A stretch of DNA of 38,479 nucleotides from a virus. The stretch's first letter is position 1; the number at the start of each line of letters is the position of its first letter. Under the pieces are notes generated by a model. The model was not told the origin of the DNA and made no database searches. It saw only the letters and a program-made list of their open reading frames with translations. Shown piece by piece: positions 26,127 to 34,693 of the stretch. Made by a program: the position numbers and the translations under genes. The stretch is taken from IMG/VR virus record IMGVR_UViG_3300042391_000877, positions 1 to 38,479 of that record. One strand, 5' to 3'.

Positions 26127-27517
26127 TGGCTAGTTACGAAAAATTTGAAAGTGTAAGAGAACAATTAAATGCGGTAGGAGTAGGATTCTGTTTAGCAAAA
26201 TGGATGCAAGTAACAATGCATTTACATATTGGACATAATCATAGTTGTCACCATCCGATGACACATCAGGTATCAACAACTGAATTAAATAGAGACCCTT
26301 CCGCACTTCATAATACACGCTTCAAAAAACAAAAAAGAAGAGAAATGTTAGAAGGTGGGAAGCCGGCAGAATGTGATTATTGTTGGGGTGTAGAGGATAG
26401 TTCAAATCAATTTAGTGATAGAACATTTAAATCGTCTGAACCATGGGCATTTCCACATTTAGAAAAGATTAAACAAAGTAATTGGAGAGATAATATAAAT
26501 CCTTCGTATGTAGAAGTTTCATTCAGTAATGCTTGTAATTTTAAATGTTCATATTGTGCACCACCATTCTCAACAAAATGGATGGAAGAAATTGAACAAC
26601 ATGGTGGATACCCAACATCTGATAATTTTAATGGATTAGAACATTTTGTAAGTAGTGGTAGAATACCAATCCCACAAAGTGAATTTAATCCATATGTAGA
26701 AGCATTTTGGAAATGGTGGCCGGAGTTGTATCAAGATTTATATACATTTAGAATCACAGGTGGTGAACCTATGATGCATAAAGATACTATGAAAGTATTA
26801 GATTATATCATTGATTCTCCAAATCCAAATAAGAATTTATGTTTAAGTATCAATTCAAATTTAGGTGTACCCGATTCGTTATATAAAAAATTCAGAGAAA
26901 AATTTAAAATTATATCCGATCGAGGATTAGTTAAAGAATTAATTATTTACACAAGTTGTGATGGATATGGTACACAGGCTGAGTACGTTAGAAATGGTTT
27001 AGTATATAATCAATTGATGGATAGAATAGATGATTTATGCCAGTATATCCCAAGACTGACAGTAGATATAATGAGTACATACAACGCATTATCAGTACCA
27101 TCGTATCGTAAATTAATTGATGATGTATATTCACTAAAAGCAAAACACACAAACGCATTAAGATATTATAAACAACCATTATTATTAGATAGTTCATATT
27201 TAAGATATCCAAACCATCAATCTATTAGAATATTAGATAAAGAATGGTCGGACGAAATATTTAAACAAGCACAATTAGTTGAATTTTATGAATTATTAAG
27301 GGATGATGTAAATTGTTATGGGTTTAGTGATGTTGAAATCGTTAAGATTAGACGAATTTATGATTATTTTATATCAATCGATGATGAAGATAGAATGGCA
27401 CATAGAAAAGATTTTTATAAATTTTTTAGTGAGCATGATAAAAGAAGGGGAACTAATTTTGAAAAAACATTCCCTGAATTGGCTGATTTTTATAACAAAT
27501 GTAAAGAAATGAAATAA
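26126..27517 (+). CDS. Radical SAM / twitch-type protein (copy 1)
   Basis: 463 residues. The canonical radical SAM cluster motif is C137-NFK-C141-SY-C144, followed by the GGEP loop (RITGGEPMM, about 211-219) that contacts SAM. Upstream lie a conserved C41-H-H-P and a C83-DY-C86-W...ED element, both repeated in the copy at 29197. They may bind an additional metal or cluster, or be structural. Family members are known from bacteria and phages as twitch-domain radical SAM proteins of unknown substrate. Here it sits between GT7-LamG and LamG genes, all translationally coupled, so a role in modifying a sugar or a glycan-carrying peptide is plausible. Full-length and intact. Confidence 0.85.
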   Translation: MASYEKFESVREQLNAVGVGFCLAKWMQVTMHLHIGHNHSCHHPMTHQVSTTELNRDPSALHNTRFKKQKRREMLEGGKPAECDYCWGVEDSSNQFSDRTFKSSEPWAFPHLEKIKQSNWRDNINPSYVEVSFSNACNFKCSYCAPPFSTKWMEEIEQHGGYPTSDNFNGLEHFVSSGRIPIPQSEFNPYVEAFWKWWPELYQDLYTFRITGGEPMMHKDTMKVLDYIIDSPNPNKNLCLSINSNLGVPDSLYKKFREKFKIISDRGLVKELIIYTSCDGYGTQAEYVRNGLVYNQLMDRIDDLCQYIPRLTVDIMSTYNALSVPSYRKLIDDVYSLKAKHTNALRYYKQPLLLDSSYLRYPNHQSIRILDKEWSDEIFKQAQLVEFYELLRDDVNCYGFSDVEIVKIRRIYDYFISIDDEDRMAHRKDFYKFFSEHDKRRGTNFEKTFPELADFYNKCKEMK

Positions 27518-28227
27518 TGGAACTATTTGAATTTAAAGATACTTTTTGTTGCAGTGTATGGAACGAATCTAAACACAATACATCCAAACGACCTAATTTA
27601 TTGGGAACGGTGTTTAACGATTCTGTAATTATAAATTGTACATTTATTGCACAAAATAATGGAAAAAAACAATATATTTTTGCAAAACCTGGAATAGTAA
27701 ATAGTGGGGTTTATATTGATAATAATAAATTAAAATGTGTATTATTTACTGCAAATCCTGAAAGTGGTAATTTTTCGGATGATATGCATATTGAAGAATT
27801 TGATTTTGAATATGATAAAGAATATAAAGTTATTTATCAAATTCAAAATGTAGAAGGAATCAGTATGTTTTTGGTTTCAGTAAATGGTGAAAAACGAATG
27901 GTTAAATGTAAATATAAAACTTGCGATTATGCACATGTACCACTATGGATTGGTGTAATGAATCCATTTTTAAAAGATACTAATGAAAGATATTATTTTA
28001 ATGGTATAATATCTGAATTTATAGTTTCAAACAATGAAGGTATAGTTACTAATTTAGATTTTACAAAAGTAAATAGATTTAAAGTGTGGGATAAAAGTGG
28101 TAATGGTAATTTTGCATATATTGAAGAATTTATGAATAAAACAATTCAAATTAAATTAAATAAATTATTAGCAGGAAACTCATTAGAAACGGCAGATATT
28201 ACAAATATAAAACAAACTCTAATATAA
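27517..28227 (+). CDS. Stand-alone LamG-like domain protein
   Basis: This 236-residue protein consists almost entirely of one LamG/concanavalin-like beta-sandwich: SVIINCTFIAQ, KCVLFTANP, EYKVIYQIQN, PLWIGVMNP, YFNGIISEFIVSN and DKSGNGNFAYIEEF follow the same strand order as the LamG insert of the GT7 proteins. There is no signal peptide. The C-terminal 40 residues are polar and helical (KLNKLLAGNSLETADI). It is joined by TAATG overlaps to the radical SAM gene before and the epimerase gene after. It may bind the same glycan as the GT7-LamG enzymes. The domain assignment is by pattern and needs profile confirmation. Confidence 0.6.
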   Translation: MELFEFKDTFCCSVWNESKHNTSKRPNLLGTVFNDSVIINCTFIAQNNGKKQYIFAKPGIVNSGVYIDNNKLKCVLFTANPESGNFSDDMHIEEFDFEYDKEYKVIYQIQNVEGISMFLVSVNGEKRMVKCKYKTCDYAHVPLWIGVMNPFLKDTNERYYFNGIISEFIVSNNEGIVTNLDFTKVNRFKVWDKSGNGNFAYIEEFMNKTIQIKLNKLLAGNSLETADITNIKQTLI

Positions 28228-29195
28228 TGAAAATATTAATTACAGGTGGTGCAGGTTATTTAGGTTCAGTAATTACCGAAAAGATGTTAAACGCAGGACA
28301 TAGTGTTACTGTCATAGATAACTTATCATTCAATCAAATTTCTCCATTACAATTTACAACAAATAAAAAATATAATTTTATATATGGTGATGTTCGTAAT
28401 GAAAGATTATTAAGACATGAAGTAGGAATACATGATGTTATTATTCCATTAGCCGCAATTGTAGGTTTTCCTGCTTGTGCTAAAGACCCTAAGTTAGCAT
28501 GGGAAGTAAACTTTACTCAAATAGAAACTATATTAGATACAATTACTGATGAACAAATTATATTATATCCAAATACAAATAGTGGATATGGTATCGGTGA
28601 AGGACAAACAGAATGTACCGAAGAATCACCTTTAAAACCAATTTCAGTTTATGGTGAAAGTAAATGTGCAGCAGAAAAATTACTATTAGAATGTAGTTCA
28701 GCAATAATTTTTAGATTAGCAACTGTGTTTGGTACATCACCAAGAATGAGAACTGATTTATTAGTTAATGAATTTGTATACAAAGCAATGACAGATAAAT
28801 ACATAACCGTATTTGAAAAACATTTTAAGAGAAACTTTATTCATATTCAAGATGTGGCAAATGTATTCTTATGGGCATTAAATAATTATGATAAAATGAG
28901 ACATAATGTTTATAATGTTGGATTAAGTAACGCAAATTTAACTAAACAAGAATTATTAGAAACTATTCAAAAATATATTCCAGACTTTGCAATATCATAT
29001 AATGATTACTACGAAGACCCGGATAAAAGAGATTATATTGTATCTAATGCAAAAATAGAAGCAACCGGTTGGAAACCAAAATACACATTAGATGATGGTA
29101 TTATAGAATTAATGAAAACCTATCAGGTATTGATTCCTAGAATGGCATCTGAATTTAGAAATGGATTTCCGTTAGGATACGCACAAACATTTTAA
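28227..29195 (+). CDS. NAD(P)-dependent nucleotide-sugar epimerase/dehydratase (extended SDR)
   Basis: A 322-residue extended short-chain dehydrogenase. The Rossmann motif GGAGYLG is at 7-13, D31 (VIDN) selects NAD, and the active-site pair Y142-GES-K146 is intact, preceded by an N-T-N-S segment near 118 for the catalytic Ser/Thr. C-terminal elements RNFIHIQDVA (about 208-217) and YNVGL are those of UDP-glucose-4-epimerase/dTDP-sugar dehydratase relatives. The expected reaction is oxidation-reduction at C4 of an NDP-sugar with bound NAD. It is coupled to the LamG gene upstream, and only one base separates it from the second radical SAM gene. The exact sugar is not deducible. Confidence 0.85.
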   Translation: MKILITGGAGYLGSVITEKMLNAGHSVTVIDNLSFNQISPLQFTTNKKYNFIYGDVRNERLLRHEVGIHDVIIPLAAIVGFPACAKDPKLAWEVNFTQIETILDTITDEQIILYPNTNSGYGIGEGQTECTEESPLKPISVYGESKCAAEKLLLECSSAIIFRLATVFGTSPRMRTDLLVNEFVYKAMTDKYITVFEKHFKRNFIHIQDVANVFLWALNNYDKMRHNVYNVGLSNANLTKQELLETIQKYIPDFAISYNDYYEDPDKRDYIVSNAKIEATGWKPKYTLDDGIIELMKTYQVLIPRMASEFRNGFPLGYAQTF

Positions 29196-29196
29196 T

Positions 29197-30747
29197 ATGG
29201 CAGAATTTGTATATGCAAAAAAAGGTGATGAAACATTTCAAGAATATAGAGATAGGGCAATAAACTCACTCTCTAATTCTTTTTGTGGAGCAAAGTGGTA
29301 CAATGCTACTATATGGTTAAATATGGGACAAACCACATCATGTCACCATCCACCGGCACATAAAATACCATTAGAAGAATTATCTAAATCTTACAAAGCA
29401 TTACATAATACACATTATAAGAAATTAGTTCGTAAAGAAATGATGGAAGGTATTAGACCAAATGAATGTGAGTATTGTTGGAAGATTGAAGATTTAGGAC
29501 CGGATAAAGTAAGTGATAGAGTTTACAAATCAGTAATCTATACGGATGAAGAATTAATAGAAGCAAAAGAACAATTTGGATATAAGAAAGATGTTGATTT
29601 AAAAACATTAGAAATTAGTTTTGATGCAAATTGTAACTTTGCTTGTTCATATTGTAATGCATCGTTTAGTACAACATGGCAAACTGATATCAAAACAAAT
29701 GGTGCATATCAAAATCTTAACACCGATGGTGCAGGTGCATTTCACCACGCTGGAGATGATGCAATGATATATGGTAAAGATAATAAAGATAATCCATACG
29801 TTGAAGCATTTTGGAAATGGTGGGAAGGTGAGTTACAACATTCATTAAGAGAATTAAGAGTGACCGGTGGTGAACCTACAATGAGTAAAGATTTTTGGAA
29901 GTTAATGGATTGGTGGGAAAAAAATCCTAATTGTGATGTTCACTTCGCAGTTAACTCAAACTTAGGTCAAAAGAAAGAGTTGGTAGATAAATTAATTAAA
30001 GCAACTCATAACTTTAAATCAATTGACATTTATACATCAAACGAAAGTGTTGGTAAGCATGCTGAATATATTAGAGATGGTTTGAAGTGGGAAGTATGGC
30101 GAGAAAATGCAGAGAGAATGATTAGAGATGGTAATTTAAGAACATTTAATGTAATGATGACAATTAATGCATTATGTATTTTTAGTATAACAGATTTCTT
30201 AGATGAAATGAATAAGTTAAGAGAAAAATATATTGATAAAACATCAGTATTAATGACTCTTAATATTTTACGTTTCCCATCATTTCAATCAGTTAGTACA
30301 TTACCCGAAGAAATACGTTTAGAAAGAGCAGAACATATCCAAAATTGGGTTGAAAACTTTATTAAGAGTAAACCTTCATATTACAATGACACTGACCTAT
30401 GGGGGTTAGCAAATCAAATATATAGACTATGTGAATATTTAAGAGAAGTATCACAAGGACATAGATTTGCATCAGATTTAAGAAGTAGACAAAGAGATTT
30501 CAAATCGTTCTATCAACAATATGATGTTAGACGTAATAAAAACTTTGTAGAAACTTTTCCTGAATTAGAAGATTGGTTTGAAAGAGTTAGAGCAACCAAA
30601 ATGGATTATGAAATTGAAATCAAAAAAGTAAGGGGTGATGAAAATAATTTATATAAAAAAGATTATGAAAAAAGAGCGTTAGAAGAAGGAGTTGTTACCG
30701 ATGAATTGGAAAATGAAATTATTCAATATTTAAATGTAGAAAAATAA
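29197..30747 (+). CDS. Radical SAM / twitch-type protein (copy 2)
   Basis: 516 residues, a paralog of the protein at 26126-27517. The radical SAM motif is C146-NFA-C150-SY-C153, with LRVTGGEPTMSKDFW (about 222-236). The upstream C49-H-H-P and C91-EY-C94-W..ED elements are conserved. Both copies also share YVEAFWKWW just before the GGEP region and a C-terminal DVRRNKNF-ETFPEL / DKRRGTNF-KTFPEL block. This copy carries about 50 extra acidic/basic residues at the C-terminus (KVRGDENNLYKKDYEKR). Two copies imply two substrates or two positions. The chemistry (epimerisation, methylthiolation, C-C formation) is not evident from sequence. Confidence 0.85.
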   Translation: MAEFVYAKKGDETFQEYRDRAINSLSNSFCGAKWYNATIWLNMGQTTSCHHPPAHKIPLEELSKSYKALHNTHYKKLVRKEMMEGIRPNECEYCWKIEDLGPDKVSDRVYKSVIYTDEELIEAKEQFGYKKDVDLKTLEISFDANCNFACSYCNASFSTTWQTDIKTNGAYQNLNTDGAGAFHHAGDDAMIYGKDNKDNPYVEAFWKWWEGELQHSLRELRVTGGEPTMSKDFWKLMDWWEKNPNCDVHFAVNSNLGQKKELVDKLIKATHNFKSIDIYTSNESVGKHAEYIRDGLKWEVWRENAERMIRDGNLRTFNVMMTINALCIFSITDFLDEMNKLREKYIDKTSVLMTLNILRFPSFQSVSTLPEEIRLERAEHIQNWVENFIKSKPSYYNDTDLWGLANQIYRLCEYLREVSQGHRFASDLRSRQRDFKSFYQQYDVRRNKNFVETFPELEDWFERVRATKMDYEIEIKKVRGDENNLYKKDYEKRALEEGVVTDELENEIIQYLNVEK

Positions 30748-30753
30748 AGTTAT

Positions 30754-31299
30754 ATGAGTAATAAGTGGGATGATTTTAAAATAACTCCATCAAAAAAATT
30801 TGGTTATGAAGTACCGACCTATACTCCATCAATTTATAGAGAATATAGAGGCGAAATATTTACAACCTTTCATTCAGAAGAACATCCTGTAATGACACAA
30901 ATACACTATGATAAAAGTGAGATTAGTATTCATGGTAGGTTCTCAAAATCATATAAAGGTATATTGAGGGGATTACATTATGATAATAAGACTTGGAAAT
31001 TAGTACAAGCTGCAGTTGGAGATATTTACTTAATTGTTTTGGATATGCGAAAAAATAGTCCTACCTTTGGAGAGTGGGAATCTTTTATGATAACTGAGAA
31101 AGATAGAAATCAAGTATTAGTTCCACCTGGTTTTGCAAACGGACACTATGCATTAACTGATTGTATGTTTCACTATAACTTATTCTATAAAGATGGTTAT
31201 GTGGATGCAGATGAGCAAGGTGTAGTTAAATGGAATGACCCGGAATATCAAATGGAATGGCCAACAACAAACCCTATATTACAAAAAAGAGACAGATGA
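30754..31299 (+). CDS. RmlC-like dTDP-4-keto-sugar 3,5-epimerase family protein
   Basis: A 181-residue cupin close to the standard RmlC length. Family hallmarks are the block SYKGILRGLHYD with catalytic-type H75, DIYLIVLDMRKNSPTFGEW (about 91-109), VLVPPGFANGH (about 128-138), FHYNLFY for the aromatic active-site face, and VVKWNDPEYQMEWP at the end. RmlC epimerises C3 and/or C5 of dTDP-4-keto-6-deoxyhexoses on the way to rhamnose-type sugars. No RmlA, RmlB or RmlD set is in the window, so it may use a host-made or downstream intermediate. It is followed by an ATGA-overlapping TPP enzyme gene. Confidence 0.85.
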   Translation: MSNKWDDFKITPSKKFGYEVPTYTPSIYREYRGEIFTTFHSEEHPVMTQIHYDKSEISIHGRFSKSYKGILRGLHYDNKTWKLVQAAVGDIYLIVLDMRKNSPTFGEWESFMITEKDRNQVLVPPGFANGHYALTDCMFHYNLFYKDGYVDADEQGVVKWNDPEYQMEWPTTNPILQKRDR

Positions 31300-31931
31300 T
31301 AGAAAATTTAGAAAAATACCCTATTGTATCAGATGCAAGATTTACAAAGGATGAATTAATTACATACGAAAGAATGATTGCAGACCATTGGGAAGCAGGT
31401 AAAATAAAAGGGCCGGTGCATTTAAGTGGTGGTAACGAAGAACAATTAATTGAAATTGGTAAAAGAATAAAAGATACAGATTGGGTATTCTCAACCTGGC
31501 GTTCACATTACCACGCACTAATCAAAGGTGTGTGTCCTGTTTGGTTAGAAAACGAAATATTAGATGGTAGAAGTATTACTATCGTTAGTGAAGAACAAAG
31601 ATTCTATGCAAGTGCAATTGTTGGTGCAATCATACCGATAGCAACGGGTGTAGCAATGGCAAATAAAAGAGATGGTAAAGATGATAAAGTATTTTGTTTC
31701 ATAGGTGATATGGCATTTGAGACCGGTGGGTTTTATGAAATGCACAAATACGCAGTTAGATATGATTTACCAATTATATTTGTAGTTGAAGATAATGGAG
31801 TATCAACAAACACACCAACCGAAGCAACTTGGAATGGTAAAAAAAGAGAAGTACCATCGGAAAAAGTTATTTGGTATTCATACGAAAAACAATGGCCACA
31901 TTATGGTACAGGTAAATGGGTAATATTTTAA
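31296..31931 (+). CDS. TPP-dependent enzyme, E1-alpha/transketolase N-half, short form
   Basis: 211 residues from the ATG at 31296, which overlaps the previous stop as ATGA. A longer start at 31257 would overlap RmlC by 43 nt and is less likely. E1-alpha hallmarks are FSTWRSHYHAL with H71, GAIIPIATGVAMA (about 109-121), and the TPP-binding GD(x)28N motif: G137-D138 ... E-D-N167. The chain stops soon after (KREVP...GKWVIF), lacking roughly 150 C-terminal residues of a standard E1-alpha, and no beta subunit is present in the window. It might pair with a phage or host partner to transfer a two-carbon unit. Branched-sugar formation is one possibility in this setting (inference). Confidence 0.75.
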   Translation: MIENLEKYPIVSDARFTKDELITYERMIADHWEAGKIKGPVHLSGGNEEQLIEIGKRIKDTDWVFSTWRSHYHALIKGVCPVWLENEILDGRSITIVSEEQRFYASAIVGAIIPIATGVAMANKRDGKDDKVFCFIGDMAFETGGFYEMHKYAVRYDLPIIFVVEDNGVSTNTPTEATWNGKKREVPSEKVIWYSYEKQWPHYGTGKWVIF

Positions 31932-33421
31932 TGGAAAAAATCAACTTTATATACGAATATGAAAAAGATGGTGTTATATTTCCAAACGGGTTAACCGAAG
32001 CCGCTTATCATAGTACATTACAACAAATAGAATTACGAGGTATATCTACATCAGAATTTTTTGGTAGAGGATTTACTGACCATCATAACGTAATCAATCT
32101 ATCATCAGAACATAAAGATATTCTTTTTAATATTTTTTATACAAGAACTATTAGAGAAAATATTTTAGAAAGTTTTACTAAATTAGATGAAAATACATAT
32201 ACATTTGAATATGAAAATAATGCATATGAATTAAATGTATTACCATTCAATAGAATAAAAAGTGGGGAACGAAATTATTATCCAATTAATTTATTTGGAA
32301 ACGAAGATTTTTTATTTCAATCACCATCTATAACAGTTAAAGATATTGTTGAATACAAAGCATCCGGTAAACATTTATTAAATTTAAATCCTGAAATATT
32401 AAGGGCAATTCAATTAGGTGATTTAAAATTAATAATTTCTACATTTCACGAAGGTGGTGTTCACTACGAATCTTTTTTTGAAAAATTATATAACTCATGT
32501 AAAGAATTTGGTATAAGTCCAGATAATATTCATTACTCAAATGCAGATTCAAATGTAAATTTACAACATGAATTGTATTGTATGAAAAATAACATTACAA
32601 TAAAAATGAATTGTTATTTTGTTGATTATTTATTTTCAACGGCGTGTAGTGCATATTCAAATAATCCGTATGATGGTGATGTATTGAATTTTGAAGGTGA
32701 GAGAGAAAAGAATTTTTTAATGTTTAATCGTTCAGTATTTAAAGACCATAGATTTTGGTATTTATCACAATTAGAAAAAAATGATGTATTAAAAGATTGT
32801 TTATATTCTATGATATTTCCATACGATAGAGAAATAGATTGGGGAACAGATGGATATAGAGGATTTCCAGCATTCACTAAATTAAAAGAATTTAATGATA
32901 ATATGGAATGGATGCAAAAAATAAAAGATATTGGTGTTGTTAAGATTGATAACATAGATACGTTTGAAGATAGTACATATTATGCAAATGGACGTAGAGT
33001 TCACTATGGTTGGATTGATTGGGTAAACCCTTCATTTGACCCTTCGTTTTTAAGAACATATATGACGTTATTAACGGAATCATCTTTCACAGCATGTCAA
33101 GTTTCAGAGAAAGGAGTAAAGGCATTAAGATATTTTCATCCATTTATTGCGTTAGCAGGACCATTGTATTTAGAAATGTTAAAAGAAAAAGGATTCAAAA
33201 CATTTGATAAATATTTTGATGAAAGTTATGATAAGATTTTTGATCATGGTGATAGAATGAAAGCAGTGGTTAAACTAACTACGGAACTAAACGATAAGAA
33301 AAAATTACACAAGATATTTATGGATTCAAAAGAAGAAGTTATACATAATTCAAATCTATGTAAAACTTATTCGGGTGAACAATCGGTAAAAAAATTATAT
33401 TCATCTATTTTTAGCAAATGA
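31931..33421 (+). CDS. Conserved hypothetical protein, paralog of 33418-34689 (unknown family, possible glycosyltransferase)
   Basis: 496 residues from ATG 31931 (TAATG overlap). This start gives MEKINF, matching MKLINF of the paralog, and is preferred over the upstream ATG at 31916. The hallmarks FNRSVFKDHRFWYL (about 265-278) and a C-terminal block SEKGVKAL...HPFIALAGPLYLEML...GFKTFDKYFDESYDKIFDHGDR (about 390-440) are shared with the next protein. I have seen similar 'EK...HPFI..G....L...GF.TF...-DESYD' endings in uncharacterised proteins of large phages. The arrangement resembles the donor-site end of GT-B enzymes, but no catalytic residues can be assigned. It is part of the cassette operon. 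Confidence 0.7.
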   Translation: MEKINFIYEYEKDGVIFPNGLTEAAYHSTLQQIELRGISTSEFFGRGFTDHHNVINLSSEHKDILFNIFYTRTIRENILESFTKLDENTYTFEYENNAYELNVLPFNRIKSGERNYYPINLFGNEDFLFQSPSITVKDIVEYKASGKHLLNLNPEILRAIQLGDLKLIISTFHEGGVHYESFFEKLYNSCKEFGISPDNIHYSNADSNVNLQHELYCMKNNITIKMNCYFVDYLFSTACSAYSNNPYDGDVLNFEGEREKNFLMFNRSVFKDHRFWYLSQLEKNDVLKDCLYSMIFPYDREIDWGTDGYRGFPAFTKLKEFNDNMEWMQKIKDIGVVKIDNIDTFEDSTYYANGRRVHYGWIDWVNPSFDPSFLRTYMTLLTESSFTACQVSEKGVKALRYFHPFIALAGPLYLEMLKEKGFKTFDKYFDESYDKIFDHGDRMKAVVKLTTELNDKKKLHKIFMDSKEEVIHNSNLCKTYSGEQSVKKLYSSIFSK

Positions 33422-34689
33422 AATTGATAAATTTTTATATGGAAAATTGGACGGGTGATGATTATCTCCCGTTACCGAATGGTGTATTTAATTACAAAAT
33501 ACCAGAAGATAGAACTGTTACAAACAATTATATTGGTATTTTAGATATTCTTAGGGATAGTGAAATACAATCTAGTTATAATGAAATATTTTTAAGAAGT
33601 CATTGGGGAACTAAAAAATATGCAAAAACATTTGAACATAAAGATTTAAAAATAGTATTTTCTGACCAACCAATATTAGATGGGGCAGATGAAAATTTTT
33701 ATTTAGTTACTCCAAAAGTACATATGGAAGATTTGGAAGAATATTTACCACATTATACTACTATTTTAGAAAAGGGTATTAAAATATTATTTATCAGTTT
33801 TCACGAATCAGGTCATTATAAAAAATTCTATAATTGGATTAATACATCCAAACATTCTGAAAACATTTACACAATAACACCCTGTTATAATATAAATGAT
33901 TTTGCAAAAGGTAATCATATTTTCTTTCCATTCTTAACATATGATTTGGATAATAATTTTAAAATGAATGATAGTATTTTTAGTGTATGTAAACGAGAAC
34001 AATACGAAACTACTCCTAAATTAAAAACAATATTATCGTTTAATAGAAATGCAAAAAGAGACCATAGATTTTGGTTTTATAATTTTTGTAAAAAAGAAAA
34101 TATAATAGATAATAATTATATTTCATTTTTAGAATTTCCAGATGAACATGTATTGGGATATAATACAATGGGAATAAACGAATTACAAGAATATAGAGAT
34201 GATTATATAAACAACCCAAAGCCAAACGAAATTTCGGTAGATATTAAAAAAACGGATCCTGGATATGTAGAAAATCTTTTACATAATTGGAACAATGATT
34301 CATTTTTATATGCAGAATCTTTATTATCTATTGTTACCGAAACTAAGTTCTTTGAAAGAGATATAATGATTTCAGAAAAAGTAATTAGACCTATTGCAAA
34401 TTGTCATCCATTTATAGTAATTGGTCCGAGATATACTAATACAATATTAGAAGATATGGGATTCTATGTTCCACCATTTATAAATTATGAGTATTTAAAT
34501 AATGAAGAATTTCCATGGCTACGATTAGTAAAAACATTTGAGGAAATTAGAAAACTATTAAAGTATATAGATGATAATGGTGAATTACCACCGTTTGATA
34601 TGGATAAAATAGAAGCAAATCAAAAACTATTATTATCATTTCAAAAAGATGAGGAATTATATAACGTATATTCAAAATTAATAAAATAA
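33418..34689 (+). CDS. Conserved hypothetical protein, paralog of 31931-33421
   Basis: 423 residues. It shares with its neighbour FNRNAKRDHRFWFY (about 206-219), ISFHESGHY at about 127-135 (compare STFHEGGVHY upstream), and the C-terminal ISEKVIRPIANCHPFIVIGPRYTNTILEDMGF (about 318-350). It lacks the DESYD segment, having PPFINYEYLNNE instead. It overlaps the previous gene (ATGA). The two genes look like an ancient tandem duplication that diverged strongly. The function is unknown; possibly sugar transfer, given the context. Confidence 0.65.
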   Translation: MKLINFYMENWTGDDYLPLPNGVFNYKIPEDRTVTNNYIGILDILRDSEIQSSYNEIFLRSHWGTKKYAKTFEHKDLKIVFSDQPILDGADENFYLVTPKVHMEDLEEYLPHYTTILEKGIKILFISFHESGHYKKFYNWINTSKHSENIYTITPCYNINDFAKGNHIFFPFLTYDLDNNFKMNDSIFSVCKREQYETTPKLKTILSFNRNAKRDHRFWFYNFCKKENIIDNNYISFLEFPDEHVLGYNTMGINELQEYRDDYINNPKPNEISVDIKKTDPGYVENLLHNWNNDSFLYAESLLSIVTETKFFERDIMISEKVIRPIANCHPFIVIGPRYTNTILEDMGFYVPPFINYEYLNNEEFPWLRLVKTFEEIRKLLKYIDDNGELPPFDMDKIEANQKLLLSFQKDEELYNVYSKLIK

Positions 34690-34693
34690 AAAT

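Noticed and set aside
31257-31295. Upstream ATG at 31257 as start of the TPP enzyme
   Set aside because: It lies inside the RmlC-like gene and the extra residues (MANNKPYITKKRQ) are just the other frame of that gene's conserved end. The ATG at 31296 gives the usual ATGA overlap.
31296-33421. Frameshift joining the short TPP enzyme to the next reading frame
   Set aside because: The downstream frame does not continue E1-alpha sequence; it starts with MEKINF like its own paralog (MKLINF) and belongs to another family.
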